Part shown: piece after piece, positions 25,108 to 34,746 of the stretch | How the letters are laid out: each line of letters begins with the position of its first letter | Numbering within the stretch: position 1 is the stretch's first letter | From: Paraburkholderia fungorum | Lineage (GTDB): Bacteria; Pseudomonadota; Gammaproteobacteria; Burkholderiales; Burkholderiaceae | Direction of reading: 5' to 3' | Assembly (NCBI RefSeq): GCF_003610895.1 | Contig: NZ_MCAS01000034.1 | Location: 62,001 to 126,000, forward strand | DNA: 64,000 nt | Program-made: the position numbers and the translations under genes | The notes under the pieces: model-generated | The model's database searches: none | Told to the model about the DNA's origin: nothing | What the model saw: only the letters and a program-made list of their open reading frames with translations

Positions 25108-26523
25108 ATGAGTACGACCGAAATGACGAACACGGCGGATGCGCCCGGATCGAAGTCGCACGGCCGTTTGCATCCAGTGTTGATCGCATTGGCCGTGATG
25201 CTGGCTGCCGCCTTATTGACCCACCTGATCCCGGCGGGCAAATTTCAACGCGATGGAAAACACGTGGTCGCCGGCACGTATCAGGTCATACCAAAGGAGA
25301 GTGGTCTCGCGGCGCTTCTGTCGCCGGGCGTTCCGAAGGCGAACGAATCTCCTGCTCATGCGGCCGGCGTGGTCAGCCTGTTTGCGGCCATTCCCTCAGG
25401 CTTCGTTGCGCAGGCGCCCCTGATCTTCATGTTGATGTTCGCCGGCGGCACGTTTGGCGTACTACGTGCCACAGGCGCAATCGATGCGGCGATCGACGAC
25501 TTGCTGCATGTGTCTTCCGGCAATGCATATGTTCTGGTGACGGGCGCAATCTTGTTGATCGCATTCGGGGCGACCTTTATGGGGTTTAGTTCTGAATATG
25601 TGGCGATCATGCCCATTGTCCTGTCGCTGACCAAGCGCCTTAAATTCCCGAACCTCGTCGCGGCGGCCATCGTGGTGCTCGGAGCAGACATCGGCTATAT
25701 CGCTTCGGTCACCAATCCCAATGCGCTCGCCGTTGCGCAACCGTTGGCCGGGGTGCCGATTTTCAGCGGCATTCTTCCCAGACTGGCGATTTTCATCGTT
25801 ATGCTAGGACTGGGGCTGGGCTACGTGATGCTCTATCTGCGTCGTCTGCCGAAGGCCGACTACGTCCCGGCAGCAAAGCGGCTGACGAAGCATCAGATCA
25901 GGGTACTGCTAGCGCTCGTGCTTGGCGGAATGGCATTGGTCGTGGGCACAAGCCTGTGGTCATGGAAACATACCGAACAGGCAGCCGCTTTCCTCGCGTT
26001 GAGCCTGTTCATCGCCCTCTCGGGTGGAATGCGCTTGAGTCACGCAGCGGACGCGCTGATCGATGGCATGAAAAGCATGGCGCTACCGATCACCATGATC
26101 GGCCTTGGCGGCGCCGTAGGCGTGATTCTGGAGTCGAGCCAGATTCAGGACAGTATCGTCCAGAACCTGGCAAGCCTGATACAGGGTCAACCTCACGCCG
26201 CGGTGACGGCCGGCTTGATGATTTCGGAAATGATGTTTGGGATTCTCATCCACTCCGTCTCCGCAAAGGCAGCGGTCAGCATTCCGATTCTGGCGCCGAT
26301 CGCGCATCTGTCTGGCGTCAGCGGGCAACTCACGGTAACGGCCATGCTGCTCGGCTCCGGCCTGATCAACGTCATCTCGCCGACCAACGGCCTGCTTCTG
26401 GCTTTCCTCGCTACCGCCAAGGTGGACTACGTCGCCTGGATCAGGTTCGTCATGCCACTGTTCATTGTTTTATGTGTTGTCGGCTTTGCGGCGCTTTTTC
26501 TGCTGACCGCTTTGGGAGGCTGA
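25108..26523 (+). CDS. YfcC/DcuC-superfamily inner membrane carrier
   Basis: 471 residues with about 12-13 hydrophobic helices. After a short polar N-terminus, the helix HPVLIALAVMLAAALLTHLIPAGKFQR and the following VIPKESGLAAL region are the hallmark of the YfcC / C4-dicarboxylate anaerobic carrier superfamily. FMLMFAGGTFGVLRATGAIDAAI and GADIGYIASVTNPNALAVAQ are further family motifs. Members move dicarboxylates, ornithine/arginine or dipeptides. It is followed 240 bp later by an argininosuccinate-lyase-like gene and preceded by a divergent LysR gene, pointing to uptake of the lyase's substrate. Confidence 0.85.
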   Translation: MSTTEMTNTADAPGSKSHGRLHPVLIALAVMLAAALLTHLIPAGKFQRDGKHVVAGTYQVIPKESGLAALLSPGVPKANESPAHAAGVVSLFAAIPSGFVAQAPLIFMLMFAGGTFGVLRATGAIDAAIDDLLHVSSGNAYVLVTGAILLIAFGATFMGFSSEYVAIMPIVLSLTKRLKFPNLVAAAIVVLGADIGYIASVTNPNALAVAQPLAGVPIFSGILPRLAIFIVMLGLGLGYVMLYLRRLPKADYVPAAKRLTKHQIRVLLALVLGGMALVVGTSLWSWKHTEQAAAFLALSLFIALSGGMRLSHAADALIDGMKSMALPITMIGLGGAVGVILESSQIQDSIVQNLASLIQGQPHAAVTAGLMISEMMFGILIHSVSAKAAVSIPILAPIAHLSGVSGQLTVTAMLLGSGLINVISPTNGLLLAFLATAKVDYVAWIRFVMPLFIVLCVVGFAALFLLTALGG

Positions 26524-26739
26524 GACGAGACAGTCATCTTTAATCGAATCGCAACACGGCACGTTTATGTGAATTGGCAAATCGCCTTTGTTGATTAGCG
26601 GAGGCTCACCGTCAAGCACCTCCATCACCTCTATCGCCCGCTCTGGAATAGCTAACGGGCCTCGATCAAGGTCTGGCCACATCTTCACCTTCTCATCGAT
26701 GCCGACGCTCGATTGCGCGCGCTCGTCGACGAGAATCAT
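26470..26739 (-). CDS. doubtful small ORF antisense to the carrier-lyase gap
   Basis: 89-residue frame on the reverse strand that fills the gap between the carrier and lyase genes and overlaps the carrier's 3' end by 54 bp. The translation (for example KVKMWPDLDRGPLAIPERAIEVMEVLDGEPPLI) looks more protein-like than most shadow frames, but there is no ribosome site and no recognised family. It could be a decayed gene or chance. Confidence 0.2.
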   Translation of the reverse strand: MILVDERAQSSVGIDEKVKMWPDLDRGPLAIPERAIEVMEVLDGEPPLINKGDLPIHINVPCCDSIKDDCLVSASQSGQQKKRRKADNT

Positions 26740-26763
26740 TTCTGCACTATTGGATCTGGAAAA

Positions 26764-28284
26764 ATGGAATCAAAAGTTAGTCGCCGGCTAAAACAGCCGC
26801 TCGCAGAAGAAGTCATTCAATATATTTTCTTGCCGCGTCTGAATCGTGAATTCTTCGCGAATTTCGAGTTGTTGAATCAGATCAATCTGGCGCATCTGGT
26901 CATGCTCGACGAACAAGGGATTCTGGAGAAGGATGCCTCGAAACGGCTCGCGGGCGCAGTGCTGAAGATGCAGCAGGACGGCCCGAGTGCAGTCGAGCTC
27001 GATCCCGCACGAGAGGAGGCCTACTTCAACTACGAAGCTCACCTTATGAAGCTGGTCGGGCACGATCTGGGTGGCCGATTGCATACCGCCCGCAGCCGCA
27101 ACGACATGGGCGCGACAATCGATCGAATCCGCGCACGAAATTTCTGCCTGCGGCTTGGCACGGCATTAGCCGACGTTGCCGAGGCCGCGTTGGGGCGAGC
27201 TCAGGAGTTCGCCGGCTACGTGATGCCTGGCTATACCCATATGCAGGCCGCCCAGCCGATCACCTACGGATACTATCTGTCGGCACTGGTGGATGCATGG
27301 TCGCGGGATATCGAGCGGCTTGTGCATGTACTCGATACGACGGACGGCTCTCCGCTGGGAGCGTGCGCGTTGGCCGGCACCTCCTTTCCCATCGACCGTG
27401 TTTCGACGAGCCAGATGCTGGGGTTCAGTTACCCGTTGGCGAACTCGCTCGACGGGGTTGCGTCGCGAGACTTCGCGCTGGAACTGAGCGCTACGCTCTC
27501 TATCATGATGATCACTTGCAGCCGGATGGTCCAGGATTTTTACGTCTGGTCGACCCCCGAGTTCGGCTATCTGTCGTTTCCCGATAGCGTCGCGAGCACG
27601 TCGAGCATCATGCCGCAGAAGAAGAATCCGGTCGTGCTCGAATATCTGCGAGGCAAGACGGGTCACTTGATCGGCCTGACTTCAGCCGCCTTTACAACCG
27701 TCAAGTCGACGCATTTTAGTCACGCGGGGGACAGTAGCCGCGAGAGCACGAGAACCTGCTGGGAGAGTTGCGAAGAGGCGCTGAAAGCACTCGAACTGAT
27801 GAAGTTGCTGGTGCTGGATGTCGAGCCGAATCGGGATCGCATGGTGACAAGAGCGGCCGAGGATTTTTCAACGGTGACAGACCTGGCGGATCTCCTGGTT
27901 CGCAGAGCCGACACGTCGTTTCGCGATGCTCACCATATCATTGGCAGCGTCGTCCGGGATGTGCTGGATCAGGGACGTTCCGCCGGCAGTATCACGCCCG
28001 CCATGATCAATGTGGCGGCGAGCCAGCAGCTTGAACGCGAGATATCTCTCGACGAAGATGAAGTGCGAGCGTGCATGGATCCTGTCCGGAACGTCGCCGC
28101 GCGGCGGTCTTATGGAGGCCCGGCTCCCAGCCTGGTGTTGACGCGCATCGAAGTGCAGAAGGCAAGTTTGCTGAAACAAAGGCAAGTATTTGAGGCAACG
28201 TCGAAGCGTTTGAGCGATGCTGAAAATCTGTTGAAAACGCGCGCCGAGGCGCTAGTTTTCAATCGGGACCGGATATTGGTCTAG
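26764..28284 (+). CDS. argininosuccinate-lyase-family lyase (ArgH paralogue)
   Basis: 506 residues from the ATG at 26764. The fumarase/aspartase superfamily signature STSSIMPQKKNPVVLE and the ArgH-type elements DLGGRLHTARSRNDMGAT and MPGYTHMQAAQP are present; the latter carries the catalytic Thr-His. These enzymes release fumarate from N-succinyl amino compounds such as argininosuccinate. The protein is longer than canonical ArgH (about 460). It sits with a carrier gene and an opine-type LysR gene instead of with arg genes, so a catabolic substrate is likely (compare ethylenediamine-disuccinate lyase). The C-terminal 50 residues form a charged helix. Confidence 0.85.
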   Translation: MESKVSRRLKQPLAEEVIQYIFLPRLNREFFANFELLNQINLAHLVMLDEQGILEKDASKRLAGAVLKMQQDGPSAVELDPAREEAYFNYEAHLMKLVGHDLGGRLHTARSRNDMGATIDRIRARNFCLRLGTALADVAEAALGRAQEFAGYVMPGYTHMQAAQPITYGYYLSALVDAWSRDIERLVHVLDTTDGSPLGACALAGTSFPIDRVSTSQMLGFSYPLANSLDGVASRDFALELSATLSIMMITCSRMVQDFYVWSTPEFGYLSFPDSVASTSSIMPQKKNPVVLEYLRGKTGHLIGLTSAAFTTVKSTHFSHAGDSSRESTRTCWESCEEALKALELMKLLVLDVEPNRDRMVTRAAEDFSTVTDLADLLVRRADTSFRDAHHIIGSVVRDVLDQGRSAGSITPAMINVAASQQLEREISLDEDEVRACMDPVRNVAARRSYGGPAPSLVLTRIEVQKASLLKQRQVFEATSKRLSDAENLLKTRAEALVFNRDRILV

Positions 28285-28426
28285 TTGCGTGTTCAGGCAA
28301 TCCATCACGGCTTGGGTTCGTTTCGTGTCGGTCGTTTCATGAGCCTCGAATCTGAGCCGTGCTCCCGGGAGAAACAGCCACGCAACGCATCTTGCAATGG
28401 CTCGCTCGGCAGGAGCACGCCGCACG

Positions 28427-31400
28427 CTAACCCGCCTGCGGCGCGTCGGCTTCCCGATGGTGATCGGCGGCGAGGAACATATACATCGCGGGCACCACGA
28501 ACAGCGTGAAGAGGGTGCCGATCGAGAGCCCCGTGAAGATCACGAGCCCCATCGCGTTGCGGCCCGCCGCGCCCGCGCCCGAGGCGATCACCAGCGGCAC
28601 GACGCCCAGCACCATCGCTGCCGTCGTCATCAGGATCGGGCGCAGCCGCACGCCGGCCGCTTCTTCCAGGGCTTCCCGTTTCGATCTGCCGGCGTGTTGC
28701 AGTTCGTTGGCGAACTGCACGATCAGGATGCCGTGCTTGCTGACGAGCCCCATCAGCGTGACGAGCCCGACCTGCGTGTAGATGTTCAGCGTCGTCAAGC
28801 CCACGTTGATGAAGATGAGCGCGCCGAATAGCGCCATGGGCACTGAAACCAGGATCACGATCGGGTCGCGGAAACTTTCGAACTGTGCCGCGAGCGCGAG
28901 GAACACGATGATCGTCGCGAACAGCAGCGTGATGACGAAACCACCGGACTCCTGCACGAATTGCCGCGATAACCCCGAATAGTCCGCCGAATATCCGGCC
29001 GGCGCCGCTTGCGCGGTTGCCTTGCGCAGGAAATCGAGCACCTCGCCTTGCGACACGCCCGGTACCGTCACGCCCGAGATCGTCGCCGAGTTGAGTTGCT
29101 GGAAGTGGTTGATCGATTCCGGCACGACGTTGTGTTCGATATGCGCAATCGTCGATGCCGGAATCACACTGCCGTCCGGCGTGCGCAGGTAGTAATCGAG
29201 CACCTGCGAAGGGTTCAGGCGGTCGGTCTGCAAGACCTGCGGGATCACCTTGTAAGAGCGCCCGGCGATCGAGAAGTAGTTGACGTAGCCGCCGCCGAGC
29301 GCCGAACCGAGCGCTTGCCCCACGTCGCTCTGCGAGAGCCCGAGCGAAGCGACCTTGTCGCGGTCGACAACGAGTGTGGCTTCCGGCTTGTCGAGCTTGA
29401 GATCGCTGTCGACGAAGAAAAACATCCCACTCGCACGGGCTTTTTGCAGGACGGCTTGCGATACTTCATTGAGGTTTTCGAAAGGCTCGGTCGTGCTGAT
29501 GACGAACTGCACCGGCAAACCCTGCGATCCAGGCAGCGGCGGAAACTGGAACGCCGCGACGCGCGCCCCCGCAATCTGATTCCATTTCTGCTGCAATTCC
29601 TGCTGCAAGGCGGTTGCGCCCTTGCTGCGTTGGTCCCATGTTTTGAACAGCACGCCGCCGATCCCCTGGTTGAGGGTCGGCGCGCCAGTGAGCTGGAACA
29701 TCTGCGAGTATTCGGGCAACGCTTTGGAGATGTTGAATACCTGGTCCGCGTACGTCTGCATTTGCTGGATGGTCGCGTTCGGGGGTCCCTGGATCTGCGA
29801 CAGCACGATCCCCTGATCCTCCTGTGGCGCGAGCTCCGATTTCGACGTCATGAACAGGTAGACCGTGCCGGCGAGCAGCAGTGCACCCATCACGATAAAT
29901 ACGGGCCACGTGTCGAGCGTCGCATGCAGCAGACGGCCATAGCCACGATGAACGCGCTCGAACTGGCGGTTGACGAAGCGCGCGAAGCGCCCGGACTCCT
30001 GCTCCGCGCGGAAGAAGCGTGAGCACATCATCGGCGACAACGTCAGCGCGATCACTCCGGACACCGTCACCGCGCCGGCGAGCGAGAAGGCGAATTCGGT
30101 GAAGAGGGCACCCGTCAGGCCGCCCTGAAAACCGATCGGCACATAGACGGCGATCAGCACGACCGTCATCGCGAGGATCGGGCCGCCGAGTTCGCGCGCG
30201 GCGATCAGCGCGGCATCGAGTGGTGACTTGCCTTCCTCCATCATGTGACGATCGACGTTTTCCACGACGATGATCGCGTCGTCCACGACAAGTCCGATCG
30301 CCAGCACGAGCGCGAGCAGGGTCAGCAGATTGATCGAATAGCCGAGCAGCTGCATCACGAAGAAGGTGCCGATCAGCGACAACGGCATCGCGATCAGCGG
30401 GATGATGACCGCGCGCAAGCTGCCGAGGAACAGGAAAATTACCACGGTGACGATCAGTAACGCCTCGACCAGTGTCTTGATGACTTCGTAAATCGCCGTG
30501 TTGACGAAATCGGTCGCGTCATAAACGATATCCCCCGTCATGCCGGTCGGAAACTGCTTCTGCAATCCGGGGAAGACGGCCTTCACGCGCTTGGCCACAT
30601 CGAGGATGTTGGCGTCCGGCGCGACCTTGATGCCGATGAACACCGAACGCTTGCCGCTGAACGCGACGTTGAAGTCGTAGCTGTCGGCGCCGAGCACGAC
30701 GTTCGCGACATCTTCGAGGCGCACGATCGCGCCGTTCTTTTGTTTGATGACGAGTTGCTTGAAGTCGTCGACGGTATGCAGGTCCGTGCCCGCGTTCAGG
30801 TCGACGCTGACCATTTGCCCCTTCGTCGTGCCGAGCGTCGCGAGGTAGTTGTTGTTGCCGAGCGCCGTGAAAACGTCGGTTGCCGTCACGCCGTGTGCGG
30901 CGAGCCGCGTCGAATCGAGCCACGCGCGCAGCGCGAACTGCCGCCCGCCGAGGATTTCGGCCGTCTGCACGCCTTCGATCGAATCGAGCTTGGGCTTGAC
31001 GACGCGCAGCAGGTAATCCGTGACGTTATTGCTCGGCAGTACGTCACTGTAAAAGCCCATATACATCGCGTCGGTGGTCTGCCCGACCTGCACCGTCAAC
31101 ACCGGCTGTTGCGCCTGCGGCGGCAACTGGTTACGCACCGACTGGATCTGCGTGTTGATTTCGGTCAGCGCGCGGTTCGAGTCGTAGTTCAGCCGCAGCG
31201 TAGCAGTGATCGTCGACACGCCGGTGGTGCTGGTCGAGGACAGGTAGTCGATGCCTTGCGCCTGGGCGATCGCCGCCTCGAGCGGCTGCGTGATGAATCC
31301 GGCAATCGTGTCGGCGTTCGCGCCATAGTAAGCCGTGCTGATCGTCACCACGGCGTTTTCGGTCTGCGGATACTGGCTGACTTTCAGGGCAGCGAGCGAG

Positions 31401-31480
31401 CGCAGTCCGAGCACGAGAATCAGCAGGCTGACGACCGATGCAAGCACGGGCCGCCGGATGAAGAGATCGGTGAATGTCAT
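28427..31480 (-). CDS. RND multidrug efflux inner-membrane permease
   Basis: 1017 residues, normal for HAE1-type RND pumps. N-terminal FTDLFIRRPVLASVVSLLILVLGL; porter-domain motif ISTAYYGANADTIAGFITQPLEAAI; helix 4 proton-relay aspartates in AIGLVVDDAIIVVENVDRHM; large periplasmic loops; C-terminal LMGLVSKHGILIVQFANELQ. It exports drugs by proton antiport together with the adaptor and outer membrane factor encoded just upstream. Gap to the adaptor gene is 12 bp. It is the last gene of the minus-strand operon. Confidence 0.96.
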   Translation of the reverse strand: MTFTDLFIRRPVLASVVSLLILVLGLRSLAALKVSQYPQTENAVVTISTAYYGANADTIAGFITQPLEAAIAQAQGIDYLSSTSTTGVSTITATLRLNYDSNRALTEINTQIQSVRNQLPPQAQQPVLTVQVGQTTDAMYMGFYSDVLPSNNVTDYLLRVVKPKLDSIEGVQTAEILGGRQFALRAWLDSTRLAAHGVTATDVFTALGNNNYLATLGTTKGQMVSVDLNAGTDLHTVDDFKQLVIKQKNGAIVRLEDVANVVLGADSYDFNVAFSGKRSVFIGIKVAPDANILDVAKRVKAVFPGLQKQFPTGMTGDIVYDATDFVNTAIYEVIKTLVEALLIVTVVIFLFLGSLRAVIIPLIAMPLSLIGTFFVMQLLGYSINLLTLLALVLAIGLVVDDAIIVVENVDRHMMEEGKSPLDAALIAARELGGPILAMTVVLIAVYVPIGFQGGLTGALFTEFAFSLAGAVTVSGVIALTLSPMMCSRFFRAEQESGRFARFVNRQFERVHRGYGRLLHATLDTWPVFIVMGALLLAGTVYLFMTSKSELAPQEDQGIVLSQIQGPPNATIQQMQTYADQVFNISKALPEYSQMFQLTGAPTLNQGIGGVLFKTWDQRSKGATALQQELQQKWNQIAGARVAAFQFPPLPGSQGLPVQFVISTTEPFENLNEVSQAVLQKARASGMFFFVDSDLKLDKPEATLVVDRDKVASLGLSQSDVGQALGSALGGGYVNYFSIAGRSYKVIPQVLQTDRLNPSQVLDYYLRTPDGSVIPASTIAHIEHNVVPESINHFQQLNSATISGVTVPGVSQGEVLDFLRKATAQAAPAGYSADYSGLSRQFVQESGGFVITLLFATIIVFLALAAQFESFRDPIVILVSVPMALFGALIFINVGLTTLNIYTQVGLVTLMGLVSKHGILIVQFANELQHAGRSKREALEEAAGVRLRPILMTTAAMVLGVVPLVIASGAGAAGRNAMGLVIFTGLSIGTLFTLFVVPAMYMFLAADHHREADAPQAG

Positions 31481-31492
31481 CGCGCGGTCTCT

Positions 31493-32644
31493 CTATTGTT
31501 CCTGAGGCGCCGGGTTCGGACTGTCCGCCGGCTGCACGCTGTTGTTGATGATGAGCGGCGTGCCGTTCTTGAGCTTGAGTTGCCCGCTCGTCACGACCTG
31601 CATGCCGGCCTCGACACCTTTCAGGATTGCCACCTGATCGCCGCGCGTCGGCCCCGGCGTGACGAACACCTGTTGCGCGACGGGCAGCGCTTTGCCCTGC
31701 GCGTTGGCTTGCGCGGCCGGTTTGACGACGAACACGGTTGCGCCGTACGGGTTGTAGGTGATCGCGGTTTGCGGCAGCGTCAGGTAGCGCTGCCCGGCGC
31801 CCGCGTCGATTTTCACGTTCGCGTACATGCCCGGCAGCAGCTTGCGCTCATGATTGTCCACGGTGGCTTCGATCTGAATGTTACGCGTGGCGCTGTCGAC
31901 TCGCGGGTTCATCGACAGAATCTTGCCCACGAAGGTTTGCCCGCTATACGCGTTGGTATCGACCACGATGGTCTGACCGATGGCGAGCTGGCCGAGCTGC
32001 TGCTGCGGCAGGTAGAAGTCGGCGTAGATCGGATCGATCGCTTGCAAGGTGACGATTGCGTCGCCGGGATTGAGGTACTGCCCCGGATTGATCGTGGTGA
32101 TGCCGAGACGCCCCGCGAACGGCGCACGGATGGTCTTCTTGTCGACGAGCGCAGCCTGTTGCGCGACTTGCGCCTTTTTGCCCTTCAGGTCGGCGGCGTC
32201 CGCATCGAGCTGCGCCTTGGCGATGGCCTTGATGTCGTACTGGGCCTTGTCGCGCGTGTAAACCGTTTGTGCGAGTTCTGCGGTGGCCTGCAATGACTGG
32301 AGCAGCGCCACGTCGCTGTCGGCATTGAGTCTGACAAGGACTTGCCCGGCTTTCGCTTCCTGCCCCGAGCTGAACGCCACCTCGCGCACGAGGCCTGCGA
32401 CTTCGGTGGTGACGTCGACGCCGCGCACGGCGCGCAGGCTGCCGACTGCCGCAAGCTGCGGTTGCCATGACTGATAGCCGGCGACGACCGCCGAGACGGT
32501 GGAGGGCGGCGCCGCGTTGCTCGCCATGAACTTGGCGATCATGTACGAGCGGAACTGGTTGAAGCCGACCAGTGCCGCCAGCAGCAGGCCGACACAGATC
32601 AGCATGATCACCATCCGCTTTGTCATCGGTTTTCTTTCAGTCAT
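31493..32644 (-). CDS. RND efflux periplasmic adaptor (HlyD/AcrA family)
   Basis: 383 residues from the ATG at 32644, preceded by AAGGACAC; longer in-frame starts lack a site. A single N-terminal membrane anchor (MVIMLICVGLLLAALVGF) without a lipobox, then the biotinyl-lipoyl halves (GLVREVAFSSGQEAKAGQVLVRL and IRAPFAGRLGITTINPGQYLNPGD) bracketing an alpha hairpin, followed by beta-barrel and membrane-proximal domains. It bridges pump and outer membrane channel. A repeat-rich 206-bp spacer separates it from the outer membrane factor gene. Confidence 0.95.
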   Translation of the reverse strand: MTERKPMTKRMVIMLICVGLLLAALVGFNQFRSYMIAKFMASNAAPPSTVSAVVAGYQSWQPQLAAVGSLRAVRGVDVTTEVAGLVREVAFSSGQEAKAGQVLVRLNADSDVALLQSLQATAELAQTVYTRDKAQYDIKAIAKAQLDADAADLKGKKAQVAQQAALVDKKTIRAPFAGRLGITTINPGQYLNPGDAIVTLQAIDPIYADFYLPQQQLGQLAIGQTIVVDTNAYSGQTFVGKILSMNPRVDSATRNIQIEATVDNHERKLLPGMYANVKIDAGAGQRYLTLPQTAITYNPYGATVFVVKPAAQANAQGKALPVAQQVFVTPGPTRGDQVAILKGVEAGMQVVTSGQLKLKNGTPLIINNSVQPADSPNPAPQEQ

Positions 32645-32755
32645 CTTTGTGTCCTTGCACGGCATGGGGCGAAGCGCCGGAGGCCTGGTTGCTTCGTTCC
32701 TTCGTTTCTGACTGCGCGTGTTGTTGCAAACAAAGAGCGGTGAAGCGGGCATTCT

Positions 32756-32808
<53 letters not shown>

Positions 32809-32825
32809 GCGAGCGAGCGGGTTAC

Positions 32826-32857
32826 GTCAATGCGTCAATGCGTCAATGCGTCAATGC
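32826..32857. repeat. octamer repeat (GTCAATGC)4
   Basis: Four perfect tandem copies of GTCAATGC. On the reverse strand each copy contains TGA, and the final codon of the outer membrane factor gene falls in the outermost copy. Confidence 0.95.
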
Positions 32858-34356
32858 GCCGTGGCGGCCGTGGCCGGTGCGGGCGCGTTCCACCAGCCGC
32901 CACCGAGCGCCTGGAAGAGGGCGGCGGTGTCGGCGTAGCGGGATGCCTGCGCCTGCGCGAGGCTTACCACCGTTTGCTGATATTGGCGTTGGGCGTCGAG
33001 CAGCGACAGGTAGCTCACGCCGCCCACGCGATACTGCCCGCGCGTGAGGTCCAACGAATCGCTGGCGGAGCGCCAGGCGTCCGTCTGCGCTTTCAGGCCG
33101 GTTGCGTCGTGATCGAGTGCGCGCAGCGAGTCCGCGACGTTCTGGAACGCCAGCAGCACCGTTTCGCGATATTGCGCGTCGGCCTGCTCGTATGCCGCTT
33201 CGGCCGCGCGCTTCTGCGCGCTCAGCTGGCCGCCGTGGAAGACCGGTTGCAGCAGGCCGGCGCCCAGGCTCCAGATCGTGCTGCCGGCTTTGAACACCTG
33301 GGCGGGCGTCAGGGCCTCGGCGCCATAGCTGGCGGACAGCGTGATCTGCGGATACATCGCCGCGGTCGCCACGCCGACTTGCGCACTGGCCTGATGCAGC
33401 ACGGCGTCGGCGGCGAGGATGTCGGGCCGCTGACGTACCAGTGCCGACGGCAAGCTCACCGGCAGCGCCTCGGGCAACGAAAACATCTCGAGCCTGAATT
33501 CGGGCAGTCTGGCGTCGCTGGGCAGTTTGCCGGCCAACACGGCGAGCTGATGACGCACCTGGTCGAGTTGTTGCTGCAGCGGCGGCAGCGTGGCGCGGGT
33601 CTGCGCCAGCAGGGTTTGTTGCGCGAGTACCGCCGTGCGGCCCACGCCTCCCAGTTCGAATTGTTTGCCGAGCACGCCGAGCTGCTCGTCTTCTTCCGTG
33701 GCGATCCGCTCGGTGGCCTCGATCTGGGCGCGCAGCGATGCTTCCTTGACCGCCGCTGTCACGATGTTGGCTGACATCGCGAGATAGGCGGCTTGCAACT
33801 GAAAGTCCTGGTAGTCGATTTGCGCGTGCAACGCTTCGAGTTCGCGTCGTGCGCCGCCGAACACGTCGAGTTTGTACGACACGTTCACGGATGCGTTGTA
33901 GAGATTGAACTCATCGACCACACCAGGCTCGCCGAATGAGATGCCGTTCAGTTTTTCTCGGGTGGCGCCGAGTTGCGCATCGACACTGGGCAGAAGGGTG
34001 CCGCCGGCCTGCGCCTTGAAGTTTTCGCGTGCCTGCCGCAAGGCGGCTTGCGCGGCGGCGATGTTCGGGCTGTTGACGAGCGCCTGGCGGATCAGCGTAT
34101 CGAGCGGCTCGCAATGAAAGAGGGCCCACCAGGCGGCGGGAATGTCCTGTCCCGGCACAAAGCGCTGGGGCGAACCGGCCGCCCCGGGAGCCGAGGCTGT
34201 CTGCTCGGGCAGCGGCGCGGCGGTGTAGGTGTCGGTGGCAGGCGCGGCGGGTGTGCGGTAGTTGGGACCGACCATGCAGCCGGCCACTGCGGCGCAGCCG
34301 CAAAGCGCAACCCATAAGCGCAGCCGCCCGACAATACGCTGGTTCACGTCGATCAT
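32851..34356 (-). CDS. outer membrane factor lipoprotein, NodT/OprM family
   Basis: 501 residues. Lipoprotein signal with lipobox AVAGC followed by MVGPNYRTP, the hallmark of NodT/OprM channels. The two TolC-like repeats are visible (PNIAAAQAALRQARENFKAQAGGTLLPSVDAQLG, RPDILAADAVLHQASAQVGVATAAMYPQITLSAS, and RVGGVSYLSLLDAQRQYQQ). It forms the trimeric outer membrane exit duct for the RND pump. It is the first gene of the operon; its C-terminus is Ala/Pro-rich and its stop lies in a tandem octamer repeat. Confidence 0.94.
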   Translation of the reverse strand: MIDVNQRIVGRLRLWVALCGCAAVAGCMVGPNYRTPAAPATDTYTAAPLPEQTASAPGAAGSPQRFVPGQDIPAAWWALFHCEPLDTLIRQALVNSPNIAAAQAALRQARENFKAQAGGTLLPSVDAQLGATREKLNGISFGEPGVVDEFNLYNASVNVSYKLDVFGGARRELEALHAQIDYQDFQLQAAYLAMSANIVTAAVKEASLRAQIEATERIATEEDEQLGVLGKQFELGGVGRTAVLAQQTLLAQTRATLPPLQQQLDQVRHQLAVLAGKLPSDARLPEFRLEMFSLPEALPVSLPSALVRQRPDILAADAVLHQASAQVGVATAAMYPQITLSASYGAEALTPAQVFKAGSTIWSLGAGLLQPVFHGGQLSAQKRAAEAAYEQADAQYRETVLLAFQNVADSLRALDHDATGLKAQTDAWRSASDSLDLTRGQYRVGGVSYLSLLDAQRQYQQTVVSLAQAQASRYADTAALFQALGGGWWNAPAPATAATAH

Positions 34357-34746
34357 CGATCCACCTTATATCGCCTGCGTTGAGCTTAAGCGAGGGGAGC
34401 GGATGGGACTATTCGAGCCACCCGAACTTCGATGTTTCCTGTCCTGACGCAGGAATTTATACCATGCGGCAAGAAATCTACGCGTAGCCTAGCATGCTCG
34501 ATTGCTGCGCGTGACGCACGAGATCACGTAGGCAGTTCGCTCTGCGATTTCGTAGACAGTAATTTGTAAGAAATGGTGTTTCCGTGCGGCCGGCGAGCGG
34601 ACATTCAGCCGGTGGTAACGAGTTGAAAGGTCAACGGCGAGTGAGAACAAAGACCCATATAATCGACCGCTGAAATGAATTGGGGCTCGCTGCTCCGGCA
34701 TTGAATGTGAACTGCAAGGCCACAAAAGTGGCATTCCTGAGAGGTT
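34357..34746. other. divergent intergenic region with a possible lpxA promoter
   Basis: 390 bp between the divergent efflux operon and lpxA. A perfect -10 hexamer TATAAT at 34658-34663 lies about 85 bp before the lpxA start, without a good -35. The segment 34550-34600 is relatively A/T-rich. Long reverse-strand frames over this area are antisense to lpxA and not convincing genes. No regulator gene is adjacent to the efflux operon. Confidence 0.4.
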
